DNA of 9,182 bases from Phycisphaerales bacterium (GTDB lineage: Bacteria > Planctomycetota > Phycisphaerae > Phycisphaerales > SM1A02), in contig JAKVBR010000059.1 in the NCBI GenBank assembly GCA_022447165.1, positions 1 to 9,182 of the forward strand, read 5' to 3'. Within the stretch, counting starts at the first letter, position 1. Each line of letters opens with the position of its first letter. The position numbers and the translations under genes were made by a program. Positions 1 to 5,471 of this stretch are shown one piece after another. A model generated the notes under the pieces. It ran no database searches. It had not been told where the DNA came from and saw only the letters and a program-made list of their open reading frames with translations.

Positions 1-229
1 AACCGTGACAATCGATTCCAAAGATGATTTTTACAATCACTTTGAAGGAGATGGAAGCGGTTTTGTGTATGCGCATTTTTGTGGTTGCCCAGAAGTTGAG
101 GAACAAGTTAAGCAAGACCTTAAAGTCACGCTACGTTGCATCCCACTCAGCCTGCAAGGCGAAGAAGGCACATGCATTTTCTCTGGAAAACCATCGCCGC
201 AACGCGTCTTATGGGCTAAAGCGTATTAA
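1..229 (+). CDS. proS: Prolyl-tRNA synthetase, C-terminal end (partial)
   Basis: This is the last ~75 residues of a prolyl-tRNA synthetase, the cytosolic enzyme that charges tRNA-Pro with proline. The frame is open at the left edge, so the gene begins outside the window. The visible part matches the C-terminal domain of the archaeal/eukaryal-type ProRS, as in Thermus. It has a GFVYAHFCG block, an RCIP block followed by an EEGTCIFSGKPS block, and the terminal WAKAY. Cysteines in CGCP, RCIP and GTCIF lie where the zinc-binding knob of this subclass sits, but I cannot assign individual ligands. The final residue is Tyr; in the Thermus enzyme the C-terminal Tyr reaches the active site. The E. coli-type enzyme, which has an editing insertion, ends differently. 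No clear terminator follows; the spacer downstream holds several hairpins without a U-tract. Confidence 0.9.
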   Translation, partial: TVTIDSKDDFYNHFEGDGSGFVYAHFCGCPEVEEQVKQDLKVTLRCIPLSLQGEEGTCIFSGKPSPQRVLWAKAY

Positions 230-250
230 CAGCGAAAAATAAGCATTTTC

Positions 251-264
251 AATCAAATTTGATT
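251..264. repeat. 14-bp perfect palindrome
   Basis: AATCAAATTTGATT reads identically on both strands, with no spacer. It lies 22 bp after the proS stop codon and ~155 bp before the next start codon. It could be a dimeric regulator site or chance in an AT-rich spacer. No partner copy was seen in the window. Confidence 0.5.
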
Positions 265-383
265 ATCGGCTCAAGGCGATCTTTACAGGTCGCCGATGGT
301 GATTTTCCGCCAATGGTGGGCGGCGGCCCCTAAGTAGAGGCGGTTATTGCGGAAGAGCGATAACCGTCATGCTTAGACAGGGG
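265..383 (+). other. Inverted-repeat-rich spacer, possible structured RNA
   Basis: Three stem-loops follow one another. (1) GGCGATCT (275-282) pairs with AGGTCGCC (287-294) around a TTAC tetraloop, with one G-U pair as RNA. ATCGGC (265-270) can pair alternatively with GCCGAT (292-297). (2) CCGCC (307-311) pairs with GGCGG (319-323). (3) CGGTTATTGC (341-350) pairs with GCGATAACCG (357-366) around a GGAAGA loop, a 10-bp stem with one wobble. This last hairpin is enclosed by a further helix: CCCC (327-330) with GGGG (380-383), and TAAGTA (331-336) with TGCTTA (370-375), leaving GACA as a bulge. No T-run follows any stem, so these are not standard Rho-independent terminators. I matched none to a known riboswitch or small RNA. 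If the promoter at 385-412 is correct, the element lies upstream of the next gene's transcript, so it would belong to the proS 3' UTR, a separate RNA, or DNA-level regulation. Confidence 0.5.
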
Positions 384-384
384 T

Positions 385-412
385 TTGACGGAACTGAAAG
401 GGAAGGTATTCT
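385..412 (+). promoter_or_regulatory. Sigma70-like promoter of the 84-residue gene
   Basis: TTGACG (385-390), a 16-bp spacer, then TATTCT (407-412). Six bases separate the -10 hexamer from the ATG at 419, so transcription would start on the start codon and the mRNA would be leaderless. The purine-rich GGAAGG at 401-406 resembles a ribosome-binding site but would fall in the promoter spacer and not be transcribed from here. Confidence 0.5.
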
Positions 413-418
413 TACTTC

Positions 419-673
419 ATGGACATTGCACACCCATATTCATTTGCAAAAATGAAAGCATATGTAAGCGCTCAAGAACAGCGAGCAGTTCCTGCTGAGC
501 AGGTCGCTTCGCCAGTTCATAAACTTGTTGCAGGGCGTGTCGAGGGGAAAGTGCATTTTGAACAAGTACCGCTTGCCGATGTCCAACCATTGCAACTCTA
601 TGCAAGAAACGCAGACCGCATTGAAGCAGCGACGCGCATAGCCAAGGGTCAATCCCTCAACATCATCGTCTAA
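419..673 (+). CDS. Small protein of unknown function (84 aa)
   Basis: An 84-residue protein with no signal peptide or membrane segment and only modest charge bias. It opens with MDIAHPYSFAKMKAY, has a central KLVAGRVEGKVHFEQVPL, and ends with LYARNADRIEAATRIAKGQ followed by LNIIV. The layout is a disordered-looking N-terminal third, a short VAG block, then an amphipathic RNADRIEAAT helix. It seems reminiscent of short uncharacterised planctomycete proteins, but I cannot name a family. A loose similarity of the C-terminal helix to anti-sigma factor FlgM is too weak for a call. The start is supported by the promoter at 385-412 and by GGAAGG 12 bases upstream. It converges with manA, with 5 bp between the stop codons, so it is a separate unit. 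Confidence 0.65.
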   Translation: MDIAHPYSFAKMKAYVSAQEQRAVPAEQVASPVHKLVAGRVEGKVHFEQVPLADVQPLQLYARNADRIEAATRIAKGQSLNIIV

Positions 674-678
674 ACGAT

Positions 679-1662
679 TTAAGCAATCATCGTTTCAGTG
701 GGGACATCAAACACAAGCACGCTTGCATCTTTGCGCAAACTGAGTGTGATGTCAGTGTTTGCAGGAACGAGCACCGTTTGACCGCAAGAGGCGTCAATGG
801 GCTGTTCATGTTCAATGTTTGCTTCGCCCTCGATTGTCATGAGCACTCGCGGTGATACATCTGTGCTCATGTCAATGGCAACATCTTCAAGCGCATCGAT
901 TCGTTCCGCTGTGAAGAACGCAGTCGACGTTAACAACGTTGTTTGCACGTGACCGCTCACGAGCGGTTCATTTTGCGCAAATGAAAGTGGTGCTGCGTAA
1001 AAGTCAATGCACTCAACTGCTTCGTCGACATGCATCGTTCTTCCCTTTCGTCCCCAATCCCAAACGCGGAATGTCGTATCACTTGGTGTTTGCACTTCCG
1101 CAACAACGACGCCTTCGCCAAGTGCGTGACATGTGCCACTTGGTAAGTAATAACAATCGCCCCTTGTAACTGGAATCCCCCGAATGACATCTCGAACACT
1201 GTCTGCTTCGATAGCGCTTCGAAGTTGCGATTCTGTGGTGCCGTGTGCAAGCCCGACATAAATACAACTGCCTTCTTTGGCATCGAGCACGATCCATGCT
1301 TCGCTTTTTAAATGGGTCTCAGCATGTTCCTCGACATAACGCTTAGTTGGATGAACTTGCACGGATAGATTGTCATTCGCATCTAAAAACTTGATAAGGA
1401 GTGGAAAACAACCGTTCATCAACTTTGCGTTTCCTAAGAGTTCTGGGTGGTTTGCAATGACATCGCGGAGTGTTTGCCCAGCGAGTGGACCATTTGCAAC
1501 AACCGATCGCCCGCCATCAATACCATCAGGTAAATCTGCAAGTTCCCAAGATTCGCCAATGGCGACGCCTTCTGGAATTGTTTTCCCAAATGATGCAAGT
1601 GATTGGCCGCCCCAAACTTTTTCTTTCAATATTGGTTCAAAGAGAAGGGGGTAAAGTTCCAT
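679..1662 (-). CDS. manA: Mannose-6-phosphate isomerase, class I
   Basis: Type I phosphomannose isomerase interconverts fructose 6-phosphate and mannose 6-phosphate in the cytosol, feeding GDP-mannose and surface polysaccharides. It is a zinc cupin enzyme. From the chosen start (327 aa) the zinc-site motifs are QVHP (H104), KSEAW (E121) and LPSGTCHALGEG (H179). These are followed by the catalytic-region block TFRVWDWGRKGR (R199 is the usual active-site arginine). The N-terminal FEPILKEKVWGGQ and GESWELAD blocks are typical of the short bacterial form of about 310-330 residues. The C-terminal part is the weaker second cupin. I chose the ATG at 1662 because it shares its A with the fabZ stop codon (TGATG), the usual coupling arrangement. 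A GTG at 1665 would add one residue. No independent ribosome-binding site is visible, so translation probably depends on fabZ. Confidence 0.93.
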   Translation of the reverse strand: MELYPLLFEPILKEKVWGGQSLASFGKTIPEGVAIGESWELADLPDGIDGGRSVVANGPLAGQTLRDVIANHPELLGNAKLMNGCFPLLIKFLDANDNLSVQVHPTKRYVEEHAETHLKSEAWIVLDAKEGSCIYVGLAHGTTESQLRSAIEADSVRDVIRGIPVTRGDCYYLPSGTCHALGEGVVVAEVQTPSDTTFRVWDWGRKGRTMHVDEAVECIDFYAAPLSFAQNEPLVSGHVQTTLLTSTAFFTAERIDALEDVAIDMSTDVSPRVLMTIEGEANIEHEQPIDASCGQTVLVPANTDITLSLRKDASVLVFDVPTETMIA

Positions 1663-2135
1663 CACATCATCATGCCAGTAATTTTGACTTCAAAGATAAA
1701 CGTGTCGCCGACGTACCCTTGCGCATCACAAACAAAACGACGACGCTGGAACTTTCGCTCAACAGCAACAAGCGTCAATATGTCACCTGGTACAACTTGT
1801 CCGCGGAATGAACAATTGTCACACCGCGTAAAGCCCATGAAGTGATTGCCTTCTGATTTGACGTGGTAAAGGACGCTACTCATTTGTGCAGCGGCTTCAA
1901 TCATGAGTACGCCGGGAAAGAGTGGCCGCCCCGGAATATGACCAGGTACCCAAAACTCATCTTCTTTAACTTCTTTAACGCCTACCGCAATGGTCTTTGG
2001 TTCATTGAGGTAGCAGACATAATCAAGTTGCCGCATGTCACCGGCTTGCGGATTCATCTTGCCAATCTCATCTGCTGACAGCGCGATGTTATTGTGGTCG
2101 ATGGTCGAAAGGTCAATGAGTGGTTCGATAGGCAT
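1662..2135 (-). CDS. fabZ: 3-hydroxyacyl-ACP dehydratase, FabZ type
   Basis: FabZ-like hotdog-fold enzyme that dehydrates 3-hydroxyacyl-ACP in type II fatty-acid elongation. At 157 aa it has normal length. The diagnostic block VPGHIPGRPLFPGVLMIEAAAQ (two overlapping parts, residues 63-84) carries the catalytic His66 and Glu80. The later FRGQVVPGDILTL (110-122) is the second conserved strand of the family. The protein ends in three methionines, and this stretch also carries the start region of manA, read in another frame. It is the first gene of the fabZ-manA pair. Its ATG lies 10 bases after a TATACT hexamer and has no Shine-Dalgarno sequence. A FabA-type isomerase is less likely because the active-site pair is His/Glu, not the FabA His/Asp. 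Confidence 0.92.
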   Translation of the reverse strand: MPIEPLIDLSTIDHNNIALSADEIGKMNPQAGDMRQLDYVCYLNEPKTIAVGVKEVKEDEFWVPGHIPGRPLFPGVLMIEAAAQMSSVLYHVKSEGNHFMGFTRCDNCSFRGQVVPGDILTLVAVERKFQRRRFVCDAQGYVGDTFIFEVKITGMMM

Positions 2136-2145
2136 AGTGGTGCGT

Positions 2146-2151
2146 AGTATA
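2146..2151 (-). promoter_or_regulatory. -10 hexamer of the fabZ-manA unit
   Basis: TATACT on the minus strand, five of six bases of the sigma70 consensus. It lies 10 bases before the fabZ ATG, giving a predicted leader of about 4 nt. No convincing -35 is seen at 16-18 bp, where the upstream histone terminator begins. Confidence 0.5.
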
Positions 2152-2161
2152 AATGTTGAAT

Positions 2162-2195
2162 CAAAGAAATAGGCCCAAGCAACTGCTTGAGCCTA
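2162..2195 (-). terminator. Rho-independent terminator of the Hc1-like gene
   Basis: On the minus strand TAGGCTCAAGC pairs over 11 bp (one G-U pair) with GCTTGGGCCTA around an AGTT loop, followed by TTTCTTT. It lies 25 bp after the histone-like stop codon. The stem has a C-A mismatch in the plus direction, so orientation is clear. Confidence 0.8.
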
Positions 2196-2219
2196 CGCCT
2201 TGATGTGTTTCATTAGTGG

Positions 2220-2396
2220 TTACCCGTCTGAGTTTCGTAGGCCCAATACATCTTTTCTGACATCTTGAGCAGCTGCCTTGATGTCTTGCATTGCTTTGCG
2301 TACGCGTGTGCCAGCGGCCTTGTTACCGCCTTCACATTTCGCCATGTCATCAGTAACATCTGCGACGAGTTGTACGAGTCGATCATATGATTCCAT
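2220..2396 (-). CDS. Histone H1-like protein, chlamydial Hc1 family
   Basis: A 58-residue basic, helical protein resembling the N-terminal, conserved part of the Hc1 histone H1-like family, which condenses the nucleoid in chlamydiae and also occurs in planctomycetes. The key block is CEGGNKAAGTRVRKAMQDIK (residues 21-40), with the family's GNKAA-x-RVR core, followed by AAQDVRKDVLGLRN. The lysine/proline-rich C-terminal tail of chlamydial Hc1 is absent, so this is a short form. The start is the ATG at 2396, which has GGAGG (2404-2408) seven bases upstream. A TTG at 2402 is in frame but too close to that site. It is one of few genes here with a clear ribosome-binding site. It stands alone, with its own terminator and a long structured upstream region. 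A role in DNA compaction is inferred from the family. Confidence 0.85.
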   Translation of the reverse strand: MESYDRLVQLVADVTDDMAKCEGGNKAAGTRVRKAMQDIKAAAQDVRKDVLGLRNSDG

Positions 2397-2408
2397 TGTC
2401 AAACCTCC

Positions 2409-2577
2409 AAATCGTTGTACTAGGGAAATCCTAGGGGTCTAGTAAGGGGGCAGAGCCAACGGGGAGTGCCCCTCAATTGCGTTTCAATGCATTCTTTATC
2501 GGCTACAAGTGCTTTGCAACCCCGAAAATGGGGAAAAACAGTAGAAATTAGGTGTTTGTTAGGTAAAAATTCGGGTT
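2409..2577 (-). promoter_or_regulatory. Upstream/leader region of the Hc1-like gene
   Basis: A 169-bp non-coding stretch between purB and the histone-like gene, long for this compact window. It holds three inverted repeats. ACTAG (2419-2423) mirrors CTAGT (2439-2443), with an inner CTAGG (2420-2424)/CCTAG (2430-2434). GGGGCA (2447-2452) mirrors TGCCCC (2467-2472). CCCC (2520-2523) mirrors GGGG (2530-2533). Three CTAG tetramers fall within 23 bp. No strong -35/-10 pair was recognised; TTGCAA with a poor TAAAGA downstream on the minus strand is the best candidate. With a normal Shine-Dalgarno at 2404-2408, the transcript probably has a structured leader, unlike its neighbours. Confidence 0.45.
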
Positions 2578-2586
2578 TTAGACCCG
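2563..2586 (-). terminator. Probable Rho-independent terminator of purB
   Basis: On the minus strand CGGGT (2586-2582), a CTAAA loop, ACCCG (2576-2572), then AATTTTT. The stem is only 5 bp but is followed by five T. The purB stop codon TAA lies inside the loop, so the last codons of purB form the 5' arm. Confidence 0.55.
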
Positions 2587-4014
2587 TAATTCTTCGATTT
2601 CAGCTGATTTTTCAGCGTACGAATCTCGAATCGGCGTGACGACCTCTTGAACGAATCCATCGACTTGAGCAGGGGCCCTGCCGACGTACTCAGCGGGATT
2701 GGTCACGCTTTGAAGGTCAATTGAGGCGAACATCGGCTCGCTTGCAAGTCGCTCTAAAAGGTCATTTTCAGTGCCTTCAGACTTCATTTTTTGGGCGACT
2801 TCGATGGCATGCATACGGACAGCTTCGTGGGCGTCCTGCCTGTCAGCACCATGTTTGACGGCTTCCATCATGAGGCGTTCAGTTGCAAGAAACGGCATTT
2901 CCCTCATGAGGTTTGCGGTGACTCTCGCTTCATGCACAATGAGTCCATCAGTGACATTGATGCACACATCAAGGACACCATCGAGGGTGAGGAACGCCTC
3001 TGGCAATGACATCCGCCTGTTAGCGGAATCATCGAGTGTGCGTTCCATCCATTGAACGGCAGCAGTCTGAGCAGCGTTCTGAGGCATGTTCATGACAAAG
3101 CGTGCGAGGGCACACATGCGTTCGCAGCGCATTGGGTTTCGTTTGTACGCCATTGCAGATGAGCCGATTTGATTCTTTTCAAAGGGCTCTTCAATCTCGC
3201 CGCGATTTGCAAGCAAACGAACATCAGTTGCAAACTTGTGAACAGCAGTTGCAATGCCAGCAAGCGTTGACAAGACGTAGAAGTCAACAATCCGGGGGTA
3301 TGTTTGTCCAGTGACCGAAAGTGATTTTTCAGTGTCCCACCCCATCTTTTCAGTGACCATCGTATTGAGCGATTCAACCTTTGCTTCGTCGCCATTAAAG
3401 AGATCAAGGAATGATGCTTGCGTGCCAGTTGCACCGCGAACGCCGCGGAATCGAAGCGTCGCTAAACGAAACTCTAAATCTTCAAGTGCTATGGCAAGTT
3501 CTTGTGCCCATAGCGTTGCTCGCTTGCCAACAGTTGTTGGCTGAGCGGGTTGGTAGTGCGTAAACCCGAGAGTTGGAAGCGACTTGTATTCGTTTGCGAA
3601 ATCACCGAGTTGCGTGATGACTCGTGCAAGTTTGCTTGCGATGAGTTCCATGCCATCGCGCATTTGGATGAGTTCGGTGTTGCAATTAACGAATTGACTT
3701 GTTGCGCCTAAATGGATAATCGGGCGAGCCGACGGCGCGGTATCGCCAAGCGTGTGCACATGTGCCATGACATCATGGCGAAGTTCTTTTTCATACTTCG
3801 CTGCTGCGTCGTAATCGATGTCATCGAGATGATTTCGAAGTTCTTCGACTTGCGTGTCAGAAATGTCAAGACCAAGGGCTTGTTCTGACTCTGCGAGGGC
3901 AAGCCAAAGTCGCCGCCAAGTGCTGAATTTTCGATGGTTTGACCAAATCTCTTGCATCTGAGGAGATGCGTATCTGCCAGAGAGTGGTGACGTATACGTG
4001 TTGTGCTCACTCAT
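2578..4014 (-). CDS. purB: Adenylosuccinate lyase, eukaryote-like form
   Basis: Adenylosuccinate lyase acts twice in purine synthesis, cleaving SAICAR to AICAR and adenylosuccinate to AMP, each releasing fumarate. It is a cytosolic tetramer of the fumarase/aspartase superfamily. From the ATG at 4014 it has 478 residues. The signature loop GSSAMAYKRNP (residues 284-294) carries the catalytic serine; the general acid/base His is H153 in LGFTHYQPAQ. Other blocks are LRHDVMAHVH (78-87), HLGATSQFVNCNTELI (101-116), ERTLDDSANRR (324-334) and RQDAHE (392-397). Sequence and length resemble the animal and fungal enzymes more than the ~430-residue Bacillus type. An ATG at 4023 adds three residues. I prefer 4014 because TAAAAT abuts 4023 and would give a nearly leaderless mRNA, but GAG at 4030-4032 could serve 4023. 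Confidence 0.95.
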   Translation of the reverse strand: MSEHNTYTSPLSGRYASPQMQEIWSNHRKFSTWRRLWLALAESEQALGLDISDTQVEELRNHLDDIDYDAAAKYEKELRHDVMAHVHTLGDTAPSARPIIHLGATSQFVNCNTELIQMRDGMELIASKLARVITQLGDFANEYKSLPTLGFTHYQPAQPTTVGKRATLWAQELAIALEDLEFRLATLRFRGVRGATGTQASFLDLFNGDEAKVESLNTMVTEKMGWDTEKSLSVTGQTYPRIVDFYVLSTLAGIATAVHKFATDVRLLANRGEIEEPFEKNQIGSSAMAYKRNPMRCERMCALARFVMNMPQNAAQTAAVQWMERTLDDSANRRMSLPEAFLTLDGVLDVCINVTDGLIVHEARVTANLMREMPFLATERLMMEAVKHGADRQDAHEAVRMHAIEVAQKMKSEGTENDLLERLASEPMFASIDLQSVTNPAEYVGRAPAQVDGFVQEVVTPIRDSYAEKSAEIEELRV

Positions 4015-4023
4015 GAGAAGCAT

Positions 4024-4029
4024 ATTTTA
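4024..4029 (-). promoter_or_regulatory. -10 hexamer of purB
   Basis: TAAAAT on the minus strand, directly against the ATG at 4023 and nine bases from the ATG at 4014. It leaves a leader of about 3 nt for the latter. No good -35 is visible. Confidence 0.4.
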
Positions 4030-4059
4030 CTCGTTTTTCATGTGATTTGCTACCAACCA

Positions 4060-4065
4060 TACAAT
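4060..4065 (+). promoter_or_regulatory. -10 hexamer of the UbiA-like/plsY unit
   Basis: TACAAT followed by exactly six bases and the ATG at 4072, which predicts a leaderless mRNA. A weak -35 (TTCATG, 4037-4042) lies 17 bp upstream. The divergent purB promoter is in the same 48-bp gap. Confidence 0.45.
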
Positions 4066-4071
4066 GCACCG

Positions 4072-4818
4072 ATGGCGCTGCTCACAGCATTAGGAATCCC
4101 TGCGGGCTTATATATCGCAAGCATCGTGTCGCTCATGCAGTGGGTCGTTTTCAAAGAAGTCAATGGTTTGATTTCGATGGGCGCGGGATTCCTAGCCATC
4201 TCGATTTACACATTCCACCGCTCATCTGTGACGGTGGACGCGTCGGTCAAAGAGCACTTGCAATCGAGGCACCTTGTCGCATTGCGACATAGAACGCGTT
4301 GCATCGCTCTATCAATAGTGTCAGGAACTCTCGCTTGCAGTGTGTTCATTGCCGAACATGCACTTCTTGGCGTCTTACCATTGATCGGGTTTGCAAGTAT
4401 TTTGCTGTATGGCAAGCCGATTCTTAAAGCGCCACTTCGAACAATTCCAATACTCAAACCGCTCATGGTTGGATTTGGAATTTCCTTTTTTGGGTGCTGC
4501 TTGTTTCCATGGTCGTTCCCACCAGATATTGTGCTTGCATTCGGAATCATTTGCACTGCTGATGCCTTTCTTTGTGATGTTGAAGACATCGCATTTGATC
4601 AAGCATGTGGTTGCACAACACTTGCAAGCAAAATGCACCACGCAACACGTGTATTCACAGCGATGTTCTTTTATGGAGTCGCAGCAATCCTCTTGCCCAT
4701 TGACGTGGGTGTTGGATTTCTTGCGCTCTCAATCCCATTCTTTTGGCAGCGCTTCATCAATAGAACATATATCGATGTACGCCCAGTACTCATTCTCCTG
4801 TTAGCATGGTTGGCATGA
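4072..4818 (+). CDS. UbiA-like membrane protein with degenerate first Asp motif
   Basis: A 248-residue polytopic membrane protein with about seven to nine hydrophobic segments (first ~2-27, last ~236-248). It resembles the UbiA prenyltransferase superfamily, which moves polyprenyl groups onto aromatic or polar acceptors in the inner membrane. The supporting block is LLYGKPILKAPLRTIPILKP (111-130), then GIICTADAFLCDVEDIAFDQ (158-177) before GCTTLASK, which matches the second Asp-rich motif (D169, D172, D176). The first Asp-rich motif (NDxxDxxxD) is not present. The equivalent region reads IYTFHRSSVTVD (45-56), so the Mg-diphosphate site may be altered or lost. The ATG at 4072 lies six bases after TACAAT. 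The frame stays open up to an ATG at 4003, but that lies inside antisense purB. Its stop overlaps the plsY start (ATGA), so the two are co-transcribed. The substrate is unknown. Confidence 0.6.
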   Translation: MALLTALGIPAGLYIASIVSLMQWVVFKEVNGLISMGAGFLAISIYTFHRSSVTVDASVKEHLQSRHLVALRHRTRCIALSIVSGTLACSVFIAEHALLGVLPLIGFASILLYGKPILKAPLRTIPILKPLMVGFGISFFGCCLFPWSFPPDIVLAFGIICTADAFLCDVEDIAFDQACGCTTLASKMHHATRVFTAMFFYGVAAILLPIDVGVGFLALSIPFFWQRFINRTYIDVRPVLILLLAWLA

Positions 4819-5471
4819 CGCTTACGCACTGGCTTATTGCAATCGTTTTGGCTTACATCATTGGGAGTATTCCATTTGGAGTCATCATTGCGTCATTAAA
4901 GGGTGTCAATATCAGGGAAGAGGGGTCTAAGAACATTGGTGCGACCAATGTTTGGCGAGTGCTCGGTAAACAATATGGCATCACTTGTTTTGTGCTTGAT
5001 GTGTTGAAGGGCGTGGCACCTGTGTACGTCGCAGGGACTTGTGCAGGCGTTGCAGGAGCAACCCTAGGATCTTATGAAGCAAACGAGTTGTGGTTATGGC
5101 TCGGTGTTACATTTGCACCATGCATCGGGCATATGTACTCGATCTTCTTGAAGTTCCATGGCGGTAAAGGTGTTGCAACAACACTCGGTTGCATGCTCGG
5201 GTTGTATCCACTCTTAACGATGCCGGTTATCACAGCATTTGTGTGTTGGGGGCTTACGCTCTACGTGTTTAAAATGGTGTCAGTAGCGAGCATCGTTGCT
5301 GCTTTGCTGTTGCCAGTTGCTACGTATTTTCATCTTGAGTCAGCAGGATTTTCGCAGTCGTGGCCAGTCGTTCTGTTATCGCTACTCATCGCAGTGTTTG
5401 TCGTGTGGAAACATCGCTCAAACATCAGTCGGATTGCACGCGGAGCGGAGCCCAAAATTAATCAGAAGTAG
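4815..5471 (+). CDS. plsY: Glycerol-3-phosphate acyltransferase PlsY
   Basis: PlsY transfers the acyl group of acyl-phosphate (made by PlsX) to glycerol 3-phosphate, giving lysophosphatidic acid, the first step of phospholipid synthesis. It is an inner-membrane protein. From the ATG at 4815 it has 218 residues, the usual size, with an N-terminal segment ending in GSIPFG (17-22). All three family motifs are present: GSKNIGATNVWR (37-48), KFHGGKGVAT (113-122) and KHRSNISRIARGAE (199-212). Hydrophobic segments fill the intervals. I chose 4815 because it overlaps the upstream stop as ATGA; the ATG at 4806 would add three residues. The 3' end runs 14 bp past the opposing heptosyltransferase stop codon, so the two convergent genes share sequence and no terminator fits between them. 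Confidence 0.96.
   Translation: MTLTHWLIAIVLAYIIGSIPFGVIIASLKGVNIREEGSKNIGATNVWRVLGKQYGITCFVLDVLKGVAPVYVAGTCAGVAGATLGSYEANELWLWLGVTFAPCIGHMYSIFLKFHGGKGVATTLGCMLGLYPLLTMPVITAFVCWGLTLYVFKMVSVASIVAALLLPVATYFHLESAGFSQSWPVVLLSLLIAVFVVWKHRSNISRIARGAEPKINQK

Noticed and set aside
341..366. Signal recognition particle RNA or a known riboswitch, suggested by the GGAAGA-capped hairpin
   Set aside because: The conserved asymmetric loop of SRP domain IV is absent. I found no fluoride, c-di-GMP, preQ1 or similar consensus around it.
401..406. GGAAGG as Shine-Dalgarno for the 84-residue gene
   Set aside because: Spacing of 12 bases is long and the run falls inside the spacer of a good TTGACG-16-TATTCT promoter, so it would not be in that mRNA. 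It is kept only as an alternative.
2520..2533. CCCC-GAAAAT-GGGG hairpin as a purB or other terminator
   Set aside because: On neither strand is it followed by a T-run; the T tract on the minus strand comes before the stem.
4003..4071. N-terminal extension of the UbiA-like protein to the ATG at 4003
   Set aside because: The extra 23 codons are antisense to the purB start region and lie upstream of the TACAAT hexamer. They add no family-like sequence.
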